From a virus: DNA of 21,802 nt. The stretch lies in IMG/VR virus record IMGVR_UViG_3300030104_002756, positions 1 to 21,802 of that record; one strand, given 5' to 3'. Below, one piece after another: positions 8,490-16,987 of the stretch. The notes below the pieces were generated by a model. The model worked only from the letters and a program-made list of their open reading frames with translations, was not told the DNA's origin and searched no databases. Position numbers and translations under genes: made by a program. The first letter of the stretch is position 1, and every line of letters starts with the position of its first letter.

Positions 8490-9485
8490 ATGAGCAACCC
8501 AAGAGAATTATACAACCAATATCATAAAGCATTAATGGATGCAAGGATAGAGGCATCTAAACAGTTACAAAAGGATGCTATAAAAACATATGAAATAAAT
8601 CAACGTGCAAAAGCATATGCAGATAGAGATGCTACAGAACGAGAAAAGATAAAGGCTCAAAATAAAAGAGAGTATTATAAGATATTTGTAGATGCTATGG
8701 GTAAGATGTCTGAGTTTGATGGCAAGAATCCTTTACACCAACTTGAAAAAGAGGGACAGGGTAAAGATGCTGTTTATTATATAGGCGTTGGAGACGACAG
8801 GCAGGAAATAAGTGCTAAGGCATATATGCAATACAATACAGAAAACCTTAATACTATGAAACTAAGAAAGCTAGTAATGGGTGGTTATATGACAGGCATA
8901 AAACATATGAGTGAATATGACCCTGATGCTATTGCAAGAGCAGAGAATATGTTAAAAAGAAATCCTAATAATCCACCTAGTGGAGTTAAGACAGCACCTG
9001 ATGGTAGGGTAGTAATAAGAGATGGTAACGATGGTCTTGATAAGGACATTAAACAAAAAACAGATGAAGACTTAGCAGATGAAAAGATAGACCTAGAGGG
9101 AGACACAGGTGGATTCTTTCAGGGAATCAAGGGTGGTATAGAAAGAGATTTGCAAGACCCAACATCCCCTGCATATGCAATAGACAAGTTTTTTAGTAAT
9201 AAAGAAGAGCCGGGTGGAAGTGGCTCAGGAAGTGCAGTAGCCGATACTACTGATAGATTTGGAACTTTATACACAGACCCTGCCTCTAGTACAAGCACCT
9301 CAGGAGTTATGATGAATCAAGCAGGTAAACCTATGACAACGGAAGAGGGAATGAATATCATTTCAAATAAGGGTGGTATTAATGCAGGTGGTAATGTGAG
9401 TAATACAGCAGGAATGACCTTGGATTTAAAGTCAGGTCTTAGAGATAGGTACAGGGAAGAACTAGGTAAACGATTACAAAAATAA
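8490..9485 (+). CDS. Putative internal virion protein (second of three)
   Basis: A 331-residue hydrophilic protein. Residues 1-75 are a highly charged helix (MSNPRELYNQYHKALMDARI, then QLQKDAIKTYEINQRAKAYA), likely a coiled coil. Residues ~80-150 are mixed. From ~residue 170 the chain becomes Gly/Asp/Ser-rich and probably disordered (DGNDGLDKDIKQK, EEPGGSGSGSAVADTTD). A short charged helix closes it (LRDRYREELGKRLQK). It sits between a probable ejection protein and the giant protein, as does gp15 between gp14 and gp16 in T7-like phages; no sequence similarity to gp15 is visible. A strong ribosome site, AGAGGA at 8480-8485, lies 4 bases before the ATG and overlaps the previous stop. The stop abuts the ATG of the giant gene. 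Confidence 0.5.
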   Translation: MSNPRELYNQYHKALMDARIEASKQLQKDAIKTYEINQRAKAYADRDATEREKIKAQNKREYYKIFVDAMGKMSEFDGKNPLHQLEKEGQGKDAVYYIGVGDDRQEISAKAYMQYNTENLNTMKLRKLVMGGYMTGIKHMSEYDPDAIARAENMLKRNPNNPPSGVKTAPDGRVVIRDGNDGLDKDIKQKTDEDLADEKIDLEGDTGGFFQGIKGGIERDLQDPTSPAYAIDKFFSNKEEPGGSGSGSAVADTTDRFGTLYTDPASSTSTSGVMMNQAGKPMTTEEGMNIISNKGGINAGGNVSNTAGMTLDLKSGLRDRYREELGKRLQK

Positions 9486-12400
9486 ATGAGTAACCAATGG
9501 CTATACGATGGAGTAATGTCTTTTGAAAATCCTGACTATGAAACTCCTGATTCATTATTCTATAACAACCCTTATGGTGTTTCTGTCTACACCGATTGGA
9601 TGGCAGATTATGGTGCTGTTCGTAGTGGTGTTTCTCCTGATATAGAAAACGCAGGTGGGGAAATTATGCCTAGACCTGCATTCCCTACTTTAGATAGTGG
9701 TAAGGCTGTTGGTCAGGCTATTATAGACAATCAATGGGATATGTCAGGTGGAGACTATTTAACATTTGTTAAGAATTACGTCTATGGTAATAATAAACAA
9801 TTTGAAGACATTATCCCTGAAGAACAACAAAAGCTACGTAATTATGCAGGTCACTTAGAAACCTATCGTAATCACGCTAATCAAAAGAGCGAATTAGAAA
9901 CTGTTGTTGGAGACATAGAAAAAGGCATAGAGCTTGATTTTTATAAAGAGTCTCTATATGAAATGTATCCCGAACAAAGACAGCGAATAGATTCAGCTAT
10001 TGAATCAGGTGGTATAGGCGTAGATGATTTAATGTACGAACTAGACGAGAACGCACCTAAAGTTCCTGCTCAATTAAGCAACGATGTTTTTACTATGAAC
10101 AACCTAGGCATTATGAAAGATGCTTTTGATTCAGGTGTAGGTGGTATGGCATCTGACTTAGGTGGTATGTTTGAATGGTGGGGTATGGAAGACATTGGTG
10201 GCTCTATAAAAGATTGGGGCGATAGCGTTCAGAAAAACAATGCGATTGATATGCCCGAGTATGAGTTTGATTACAACCATATAGGTAGTAAAGAGTTTTG
10301 GATGGTAGATGCTCCTAGGGCTTTGCCATCTATGCTGTCTTTAATGATACCTTATTTTGGAGCAGGTCGTGCAGGTACAAGTATTTATAGGGCTTTACCA
10401 TATGCTAAAAGGTTTGCAAATATTGAAAAAGCATTCAGAGGTACTGAGAAAGGTAAAGTTGCTCTAAAATCAATGAGGCGAGGAGAGGCTATCTCTGCAA
10501 GTATTACAGGTGCTGTAGGTGGTCGTCAGGTAGAATCATTGATTGAGGCAGGTGGTGTATGGAATCATATGAAAGACCAAGGATATACAGACGAAGAGGC
10601 AGGCGTAGCAGGTTGGGAAGTATATAAGCAAAATCAAAAGTTAATAGCATCTGATTTTACTCAGCTATATGGTATCTATGGTAGATTACCATTTAGACTA
10701 GCTAATAACTTTGGTAATTGGTTCAGGGGTGCAGGTATTGGAATTGGTGTTTTAGCAGAGGGTTATGAGGAAGTAGCACAATCTTACTTTCAAGAATTAG
10801 GACAAGCTGTAGCAGATGATACAATAGAAGACCCTGAATTAATATTAGATATAAGAAAATTAAAACCTGAAGATAAAAAAGCATTTGCTATTGGTGTTTT
10901 AGGTGGTGGTGTATTTGAGGGTATGGGCAGGTTAGTTACTAACAACCTAGACCCTAACCAAATAGATGAATTATTAGATGACATATATGTTAAATATGAA
11001 GACAGGAAAGAGGCACAAGAAAATGCTCAGGAAGATTTAGACACCGAGTTTAGTTCTTTCTTAGCTGAGGCTACAGGTTTACGTGCTTTAAAAGACAAGC
11101 TACGTATACGTTTTAGCAACAGAACATTACGTGATGTATATACAGCAGAAGAATTGATAAGCATTGGTTATAATCCTGCCGATTATGCTAGTGCAAGAAT
11201 AGACGAAACAAGCCCAAGATATGACACAGAACAGGGTGGGGAACAGTTCTTATTAGAACCTGAGGCGTTTAATTACATTGATAATGATGGTGTTGTTAAT
11301 GTAATCTTTGGTAATAATGCTAGTAATGAGGCAGTATTAGAAGACGTTGTCGAGGCAGTTTATAGAAGACTAGAACAGCTTGACCCTGTCCTGTATAATA
11401 ATATAAAGGCTTGGGAACAAAGAAACCAAGAAAAAAGCAGTAATTTTCAGGGCAGGGAACTTTTCAGTAAATCCTTTGTCTACAATTATTTAGGTATAGA
11501 ATCCAAGATACCTGAGAACAACACAGGCTCTATCCCACTACCACCTGAAATATCAGAGGCGTTTGATAACTACTTTGTAAATGAAGACGGGGATAACATT
11601 ATTTCGACTTTAATGGGGGTGCAAGAAAGACGTACTGACCGAGAAGAACAAAGCGAAATATTGGCAATTCCGGAACAAACTAGCTATGAAGAAGGCTCAG
11701 AAGTTCCAATGGTTATGAAGTCAAAGCCAACTATTGTAATAAAGGAAAGACCCGGAGCACAGTTTTCAGGACAAACAATAGAGGTTGGAGATTATGTACA
11801 ATGGACAAACCAAGGTGCAGACCAATTTGAAATACCAAGAAAAGTTTTAGGAATAGAAAGAGACCCTACGAGTGGTCGTATGTATACTTTTGTTGAGGGT
11901 ACAACTACAGGTATTCCATTAGATGAATTAGACATTAGAAGTGCACCTGCATCTAATAACGATGTTTTTGTTACTATAGATAATAACCAAGGCGAATTGT
12001 TTAAAATGCCTACAGCAAACCCCGACGTACAGGAACAAGAGCCTGTTATTAAGCGTGAGGTAAAGATAAAAGGGGTAGAGGGTTTATTTGGAGAGCAATT
12101 AACAATAGATGATATTGCAAAACAAGTTAATGATATAGATAAGTCTAATAGTAAAAATATTAAAAGTATAAGGGAAATACCTAATAATCTTAAAGATGTT
12201 AAGAAAGAAGACTTTAATAGGGAAAGAATCCTTAATATTTTAAGTCAGCACCCTGAGGTAGCTGAAAGCCTAACCCCTGTTGTTTCTATGAAAGTCTTAA
12301 AAGAAATAACCAAAGACTTAAACATACCTGTTCAAGGTCGTAAAAAAGTAGACCAATTAATGGCTATACAGAACTTCTTTGAAGAGGCTAAAGATGATGC

Positions 12401-15400
12401 AACCCAAGGTTCTTATATAGGTACTTGGCTACCTAGTGAAACCATACAAAGTATAGACATACCTAACGTCAGGTCAAACCTTACCAATGTTATCTTAGAT
12501 GCTTATAAAAGATTACGCCCTGATGGTACGTTTGTTGTTAATCTGCCTGAGGGTACTACTCCAAAAGCTAGAGAAAAGATATTTACAATGCTTACAGGTA
12601 CAAACAGAGATATGTTTAAGATGCCTAAGCGTGGTATGGTTGCTATCAACAAACAATCTATCAAAAAGAGTTATTCAGGTTTATTTGCTCAAGCTAATTA
12701 CGACAAGAAAAACTCAACTCCTACAAAGCTAGTATTCAAAGGTAAGGGTCAAGTACCACCTAGCCTTGTAAACTTTATGTCTATTGACCCTACGAAAACG
12801 GGTGTAGGTGGTTTAGGTAAAGGACTCAGAAGACAATGGAATCCTAATACAATGTCTTGGGGCGTTGATAATAGAACATTTACTCAAAAGGAATATCAAG
12901 ACTATATAGACAGGGCTGTTGAGACAGGAGTCACAGAAGTCACAGAAGAACTTCAAAGTGTATTTGAAACCTTAGGTGCTATTAAAGATACAGATGGTTT
13001 AAAGTTTATAGACATTTCCTTAGGTTGGTATACGACAGCAGTAGATAAGTCTATACAAGTTACAGGTAGTACGGAAATCCCGTCTTTGTTGGCTAAGGGT
13101 CAAGAGGGTATAAACAATAGAAATGTTTTTAGAACTCTATTAGGTCTAACCTCTCCTAACCAAGCTGTTGATAATAATTTTAATTACGCTGTAGAAATAT
13201 ATAAGCACATAGAGCAAAAACAAATGCGACCTGAGTTTAAGGAAGCTAGTGCAGGATTTAAGTTTTTTAAGAAAACAGATGGTATAGATTTAAAAATGCC
13301 AAATAGTGTGGCTTTAAACATCGAATTATTTTATGATTTAAAGGATTTACACTTTGATGGTAGGATGGATAAGACAATAGAGTGGTTAAAAACAAAGCAC
13401 GACCCTAACGATATAAACTATGTTTTAAACAGTATTGGTAGAAAGATTAAAAAGGTTGATACTGTAGATGGCTTTTTAACAAAAGAGGGAAAAGTTTATG
13501 GAGCAGAGGTTTTTAATTTTAAGGTTGGAGCATTTGTTGCCAACCTATTAGGTGTTTCAGATATATCAACTATTGACCTTTGGATGTCTAGGCAAATTAA
13601 TAGATGGTTAGGCGAACCTTTTATTGCAACAAATAAAGATGTCGGTAGGATATTTGGCGACAACTTCTTTGCTCCAAATAGCACAGTAACTAAAATGCGT
13701 GATGAGGCAGGAGCAAGACAAAACTTTTTATTGTTTAGAGATGTAGTAAAGGGCATAGCTAACGACAAAAGAATAACAAAACACTTTGGTAGAAAAGTGA
13801 CACCAATGGAAATACAGGCTTTGTTATGGTATATGGAAAAAGCATTATACTTAAATCAAAATGCAAGGTCTCAAAAAGAACTAGGAGAAAGTGATTATGG
13901 CTCGTATTCCGAAATCAGACAAGAAATCAGACGTAACCCCAATGTCAATCTTACAACTATTGAAGGGATTGAACCTGAACGAAACCAAGGAGCGTATATT
14001 CGAGGAAGTGGCAAAAGAGCATTTGAAAGTACGTATGCCGAAGATAGTCAAGGAGCAAGCCTTGGACGAATAGACCTTAATCAAGAAGAGGACAGAGATG
14101 GAGTTAGACCTTTTGTTGGCTTTAGACAGAAACAAAGTAAAGAGTCTAAGGCTAAACAAAAAGAGTATGACAAGCATTATGCTCCTAAGAATTGGCGTGA
14201 TTACTTAGTTACATTTAGTACACAAATAGGAAAACTACATCCTAAGCTACCCGGATTGTTCAGGCGTTTTCAGTTCTATAGTTTAAAATACTATAACGAT
14301 TCAATGGCAGAGGTAGAGCCTTTAGTTTTAGGATTAAAAGATTTACATAAGAGAGCCACAAAGAAAAGAGCATCAGAAGAATTAAAAAGCGATTATTTAG
14401 ATATTGACCTAGGTCTTAAAAATCAGCAATATAAAGAGATAGAACCTTTATTGAAAAAGTATGGTTTATATGAGGCTGTACTTCGTGCACGTAAACAACT
14501 AGATAAGATAGCTAAAGATAAAGAGGCTGTTGGATTTGACTCAGGTTTCTTAGAAGACTATTTCCCTAGGGTCGTTACTGACCATTTAATGTTAAAAGAT
14601 TATCTATTAGAATACGTTGCTGACCAAGGAGACAAGGATGCGATAGCTGAAGAGATTGAGGCACGTAGTGCAGAGATAGGTAGAAAGTTAGAACTAGAAG
14701 AACAAGTCGAAGTTATGCAACGAGTTATACTAGGTAGAGCACAGGGTGCACAAGTAGGGACTCCTGATAATTTAAAAGAAAGAAAGATTAAAACTCTTAA
14801 CGATAGTGCTAATCAATTCTATGCCCCTACTTACGATGCCCTTGGTATTTATATGGCTCAGGTTACTGAGGCTATAGCAGGCAAGCGATTTTTAGGACAA
14901 AGTAAATACAGCGTAAGAAAGCAAGGCTCAAACTTTATTGTTGCACATAAACACTCAGGTAAAGATGCTACAGGAATGAAGTTTAAAAACAGGCGTGATG
15001 CTTTTAATAAAATGAAAGAATTAGTAAGTGTACATCTTGATGCTCAGGGCATTCCATTAACAGGGATGGAATACACTATTGATTCTTTTATACTAAAGGC
15101 AATGGAAGAATACGGGCTAGATGTTAAACAAGAAGAAAGATTAAGGAAATTATTACAAGCATATTTCAATAGACAAAAAGGTAATCCTATGACTATGGCT
15201 CTAAAGACAACAGGGTACATAACTTCTATGGGAAGTATCTTTAGTGCAATTACTCAGATTGCTGATATTGGTTTAGCTGTATGGCGTTCAGGAGACCGAG
15301 GTTTAACTAGAATACCAACAGGTGCATATAGAACAGTAAGGGCATTAACCGAATCCCTTGTATACTCTTTTGGACAACGCAGGTTTAACGAATCTTTTAT

Positions 15401-16415
15401 AGGACGTGAAGAGTATGGGGTAGATGCTATAGCTGAAGAATTGAAACCTGATGGTGGAATGTTATTAAACTTACTACAGAAAGTATTTAAAGTAGTTCAG
15501 CTAGAAAGATTAGACCAAGTAGGTAAAGATACAACTGTAAATGCAACATTAGCTAAGTTTAGAGCATTAGCAAAGAATCCTAATAAGCCTGAATATAATG
15601 AGTTTATATATAGACTACAGCAAAGTTTTAGTGCAGAAGAAATAAGTCAAATATTAAAAGATTTACAAGATGGTACACGAAGTGAATTAGTGCTCCTATT
15701 GTCGTATACGGAGTTACTCAAGGTTCAACCAATAGGTAAATCTGAAGTTCCTGTTGGTTATTTAGAGATGCCAAATGGTAGAGTCTTCTATCAGTTAAAA
15801 ACATTCTTCTTAAAAAGGTTTGATGTATACAGAGATGAAGTAAAATTTATAAATGCTCAATATGCCGAGGCAGAGAGAGTAGGCGATAAGGCAAAAATGC
15901 GTGGTTTAAAATCTCAATACTATGCACGTATTGTTGGTTTGATTGCATTGTTTGTATTAGCTGAAATGGGAACAGATGAAATTAAAGACCAATTAGCAGG
16001 TAGAGAAACTGACTTATCAGACAAAGCAGTACAGAACTTATTAAAGATGGTCGGGTTAAGTAAGTTTACTTTTTGGACAGCTAAGAGAGAGGGTCTTGAT
16101 AGTGCTCTATTGAAAATGATTATGCCACCTATCACAGGGGTTGTTAATGATATAGCTATTAAAGACGTATATACCTTAGGCGAAAAATATAACAAAGGTG
16201 GAATGCCTGAAGTTCGCAAGCACATTAGAGAATCAGGTTTGCGAGTATACAATCATATACCTGTAGCAGGTAAACACTTGTATTGGTGGAACGAAGATTT
16301 ATTAGGTAAACGACCTGCATATCTTGGTGTAGGTAGAGGCAATGTAATTGCAGAAAAGTATAACAAGAAGAAACGCAAAAGGCGTAAGCGTGGTCGTGGA
16401 GAAAGGCAACGATAA
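9486..16415 (+). CDS. Giant 2309-residue internal virion / large polyvalent-type protein
   Basis: By far the largest gene. Visible segments in order: Gly/Trp-rich and hydrophobic amphipathic stretches at ~216-246 and ~268-300; an EGYEEVAQ motif (425-432) among helices of membrane-active type; an SH3-like beta segment (~762-818, IEVGDYVQW); a SAP-like helix pair (~935-965, with GRKK); a methyltransferase-like fragment (LRPDGTFVVNLP, 1010-1021) lacking an obvious SAM-binding glycine loop; and a block at ~1155-1376 ending STIDLWMSR (T1362, D1364, W1366), then QALLWYMEK (1444-1452), resembling DUF7178-like modules of phage polyvalent proteins. Further on are DYFPR (1691-1695), a hydrophobic helix at 1905-1936, and a basic tail (2290-2309). 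It sits where T7 has gp16 and lacks a clear ribosome site, so it probably depends on coupling to the previous stop. Likely packaged and ejected with the DNA. Domain names are pattern calls, unverified. Confidence 0.6.
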   Translation: MSNQWLYDGVMSFENPDYETPDSLFYNNPYGVSVYTDWMADYGAVRSGVSPDIENAGGEIMPRPAFPTLDSGKAVGQAIIDNQWDMSGGDYLTFVKNYVYGNNKQFEDIIPEEQQKLRNYAGHLETYRNHANQKSELETVVGDIEKGIELDFYKESLYEMYPEQRQRIDSAIESGGIGVDDLMYELDENAPKVPAQLSNDVFTMNNLGIMKDAFDSGVGGMASDLGGMFEWWGMEDIGGSIKDWGDSVQKNNAIDMPEYEFDYNHIGSKEFWMVDAPRALPSMLSLMIPYFGAGRAGTSIYRALPYAKRFANIEKAFRGTEKGKVALKSMRRGEAISASITGAVGGRQVESLIEAGGVWNHMKDQGYTDEEAGVAGWEVYKQNQKLIASDFTQLYGIYGRLPFRLANNFGNWFRGAGIGIGVLAEGYEEVAQSYFQELGQAVADDTIEDPELILDIRKLKPEDKKAFAIGVLGGGVFEGMGRLVTNNLDPNQIDELLDDIYVKYEDRKEAQENAQEDLDTEFSSFLAEATGLRALKDKLRIRFSNRTLRDVYTAEELISIGYNPADYASARIDETSPRYDTEQGGEQFLLEPEAFNYIDNDGVVNVIFGNNASNEAVLEDVVEAVYRRLEQLDPVLYNNIKAWEQRNQEKSSNFQGRELFSKSFVYNYLGIESKIPENNTGSIPLPPEISEAFDNYFVNEDGDNIISTLMGVQERRTDREEQSEILAIPEQTSYEEGSEVPMVMKSKPTIVIKERPGAQFSGQTIEVGDYVQWTNQGADQFEIPRKVLGIERDPTSGRMYTFVEGTTTGIPLDELDIRSAPASNNDVFVTIDNNQGELFKMPTANPDVQEQEPVIKREVKIKGVEGLFGEQLTIDDIAKQVNDIDKSNSKNIKSIREIPNNLKDVKKEDFNRERILNILSQHPEVAESLTPVVSMKVLKEITKDLNIPVQGRKKVDQLMAIQNFFEEAKDDATQGSYIGTWLPSETIQSIDIPNVRSNLTNVILDAYKRLRPDGTFVVNLPEGTTPKAREKIFTMLTGTNRDMFKMPKRGMVAINKQSIKKSYSGLFAQANYDKKNSTPTKLVFKGKGQVPPSLVNFMSIDPTKTGVGGLGKGLRRQWNPNTMSWGVDNRTFTQKEYQDYIDRAVETGVTEVTEELQSVFETLGAIKDTDGLKFIDISLGWYTTAVDKSIQVTGSTEIPSLLAKGQEGINNRNVFRTLLGLTSPNQAVDNNFNYAVEIYKHIEQKQMRPEFKEASAGFKFFKKTDGIDLKMPNSVALNIELFYDLKDLHFDGRMDKTIEWLKTKHDPNDINYVLNSIGRKIKKVDTVDGFLTKEGKVYGAEVFNFKVGAFVANLLGVSDISTIDLWMSRQINRWLGEPFIATNKDVGRIFGDNFFAPNSTVTKMRDEAGARQNFLLFRDVVKGIANDKRITKHFGRKVTPMEIQALLWYMEKALYLNQNARSQKELGESDYGSYSEIRQEIRRNPNVNLTTIEGIEPERNQGAYIRGSGKRAFESTYAEDSQGASLGRIDLNQEEDRDGVRPFVGFRQKQSKESKAKQKEYDKHYAPKNWRDYLVTFSTQIGKLHPKLPGLFRRFQFYSLKYYNDSMAEVEPLVLGLKDLHKRATKKRASEELKSDYLDIDLGLKNQQYKEIEPLLKKYGLYEAVLRARKQLDKIAKDKEAVGFDSGFLEDYFPRVVTDHLMLKDYLLEYVADQGDKDAIAEEIEARSAEIGRKLELEEQVEVMQRVILGRAQGAQVGTPDNLKERKIKTLNDSANQFYAPTYDALGIYMAQVTEAIAGKRFLGQSKYSVRKQGSNFIVAHKHSGKDATGMKFKNRRDAFNKMKELVSVHLDAQGIPLTGMEYTIDSFILKAMEEYGLDVKQEERLRKLLQAYFNRQKGNPMTMALKTTGYITSMGSIFSAITQIADIGLAVWRSGDRGLTRIPTGAYRTVRALTESLVYSFGQRRFNESFIGREEYGVDAIAEELKPDGGMLLNLLQKVFKVVQLERLDQVGKDTTVNATLAKFRALAKNPNKPEYNEFIYRLQQSFSAEEISQILKDLQDGTRSELVLLLSYTELLKVQPIGKSEVPVGYLEMPNGRVFYQLKTFFLKRFDVYRDEVKFINAQYAEAERVGDKAKMRGLKSQYYARIVGLIALFVLAEMGTDEIKDQLAGRETDLSDKAVQNLLKMVGLSKFTFWTAKREGLDSALLKMIMPPITGVVNDIAIKDVYTLGEKYNKGGMPEVRKHIRESGLRVYNHIPVAGKHLYWWNEDLLGKRPAYLGVGRGNVIAEKYNKKKRKRRKRGRGERQR
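13897..14073 (+). CDS. Possible nested out-of-frame ORF inside the giant gene
   Basis: A 58-residue ORF in the +1 frame, starting MARIPKSDKKSDVTP and ending MPKIVKEQALDE. AGGAG at 13883-13887 lies 9 bases before the ATG, better than the site of the giant gene itself. The product would be a compact, charged, helical protein with no membrane segment. It overlies a part of the giant protein that looks like a linker between domains (after QALLWYMEK, before the next helical region). Against it: its third codon positions are about half G/C, much higher than in other genes here, because they coincide with first positions of the main frame. Listed as a hypothesis only. Confidence 0.2.
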   Translation: MARIPKSDKKSDVTPMSILQLLKGLNLNETKERIFEEVAKEHLKVRMPKIVKEQALDE

Positions 16416-16455
16416 AAAACTAATGACAAAAAAGAGAAAAGAGGTAATATAACAT
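16416..16455 (+). promoter_or_regulatory. Largest intergenic gap; A-rich leader with GAGG ribosome site
   Basis: This 40-base, A-rich stretch separates the giant gene from the adhesion region. GAGG at 16441-16444 lies 11 bases before ATG 16456 and can act as ribosome site. No convincing promoter or terminator is visible; ATGACA at 16423 and TAATAT at 16445 are 16 bases apart, but transcription would then begin at or beyond the start codon. Confidence 0.4.
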
Positions 16456-16959
16456 ATGGCAGATTCAGGAATTGCACCCAATCCCGATAGTAACCAACCA
16501 TCAGGATTTGTATACTCAGGAACACTAGGTACAGACTTAGGTACTGTTGCGATAAGTGAGGTATATAAAGATTTATTAACTGTCAATGATGCAAGTAACA
16601 ATAACGCAGGAGCAACAGATGCCCTAAAATATATAAGAGATGGTGCAGGATTTCCATTACCAATTCAGGTAAGCAGAACAGAAGTATCTGTCGATGGAGA
16701 TTTAAAAGTAAATGATTTACACATAGGCAATACAATCAATCTTGATTCTATTAGTCAGTATCTGTTTAATGTAAACACAGGTACAAGTGGTACAGTTTTC
16801 AAACTCAGAGTAGGTAGTAACGATGTCTTTGCAATTACAGATAAGGGCGAAGTAAATGTTAAGAGTTTGGATTTTGAAGAGACCGACGAAAATAATGTAG
16901 CAGGTCAGAGTGAGGGAACTTTAATATGGAATGGCACGAACCTACTGTGCTATATGTAA
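16456..16959 (+). CDS. Short fibre/baseplate-like structural protein
   Basis: A 167-residue protein starting MADSGIAPNPDSNQPSGFVY. The N-terminal third is polar and probably extended. The remainder (EVSVDGDLKVNDLHIG, then TVFKLRVGSNDVFAITDKGE and VNVKSL) follows the repetitive beta pattern 'v.gdl.v..l..g..i', which is common in phage fibre shafts and in proteins that anchor them. There are no membrane segments. It ends with IWNGTNLLCYM, an unusual hydrophobic terminus. It is the first gene of the adhesion block and is followed after 28 bases by fibre A. It could be a short fibre, a fibre-attachment protein or a head fibre; I cannot choose between these. Coding support is strong: open frame, ribosome site and clean junctions. 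Confidence 0.6.
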   Translation: MADSGIAPNPDSNQPSGFVYSGTLGTDLGTVAISEVYKDLLTVNDASNNNAGATDALKYIRDGAGFPLPIQVSRTEVSVDGDLKVNDLHIGNTINLDSISQYLFNVNTGTSGTVFKLRVGSNDVFAITDKGEVNVKSLDFEETDENNVAGQSEGTLIWNGTNLLCYM

Positions 16960-16970
16960 CAACAAACAAG

Positions 16971-16978
16971 AAAAGGAG
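16971..16978 (+). promoter_or_regulatory. Strong Shine-Dalgarno site of fibre A
   Basis: AAAAGGAG lies 9 bases before ATG 16988 within a 28-base gap. It is the most complete ribosome site downstream of the giant gene. Confidence 0.7.
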
Positions 16979-16987
16979 TCATAGATA

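Noticed and set aside
12499-12732. Out-of-frame 77-residue + strand ORF in the giant gene.
   Set aside because: Leu-rich shadow of the main frame, no ribosome site, and overlies a structured-looking segment.
16414-16420. Slippery heptamer AAAAAAC at the end of the giant gene.
   Set aside because: It begins inside and follows the stop codon, so it is not read in the zero frame and has no clear downstream structure.
16423-16453. Promoter-like ATGACA and TAATAT/TATAAC in the largest gap.
   Set aside because: Transcription would start at or after the start codon and lose the ribosome site; A-rich sequence gives such matches easily.
16302-16601. Antisense ORFs around the end of the giant gene (15920-16252, 16253-16525, 16302-16601).
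   Set aside because: Mutually overlapping, complementary to strong + strand coding, no ribosome sites.
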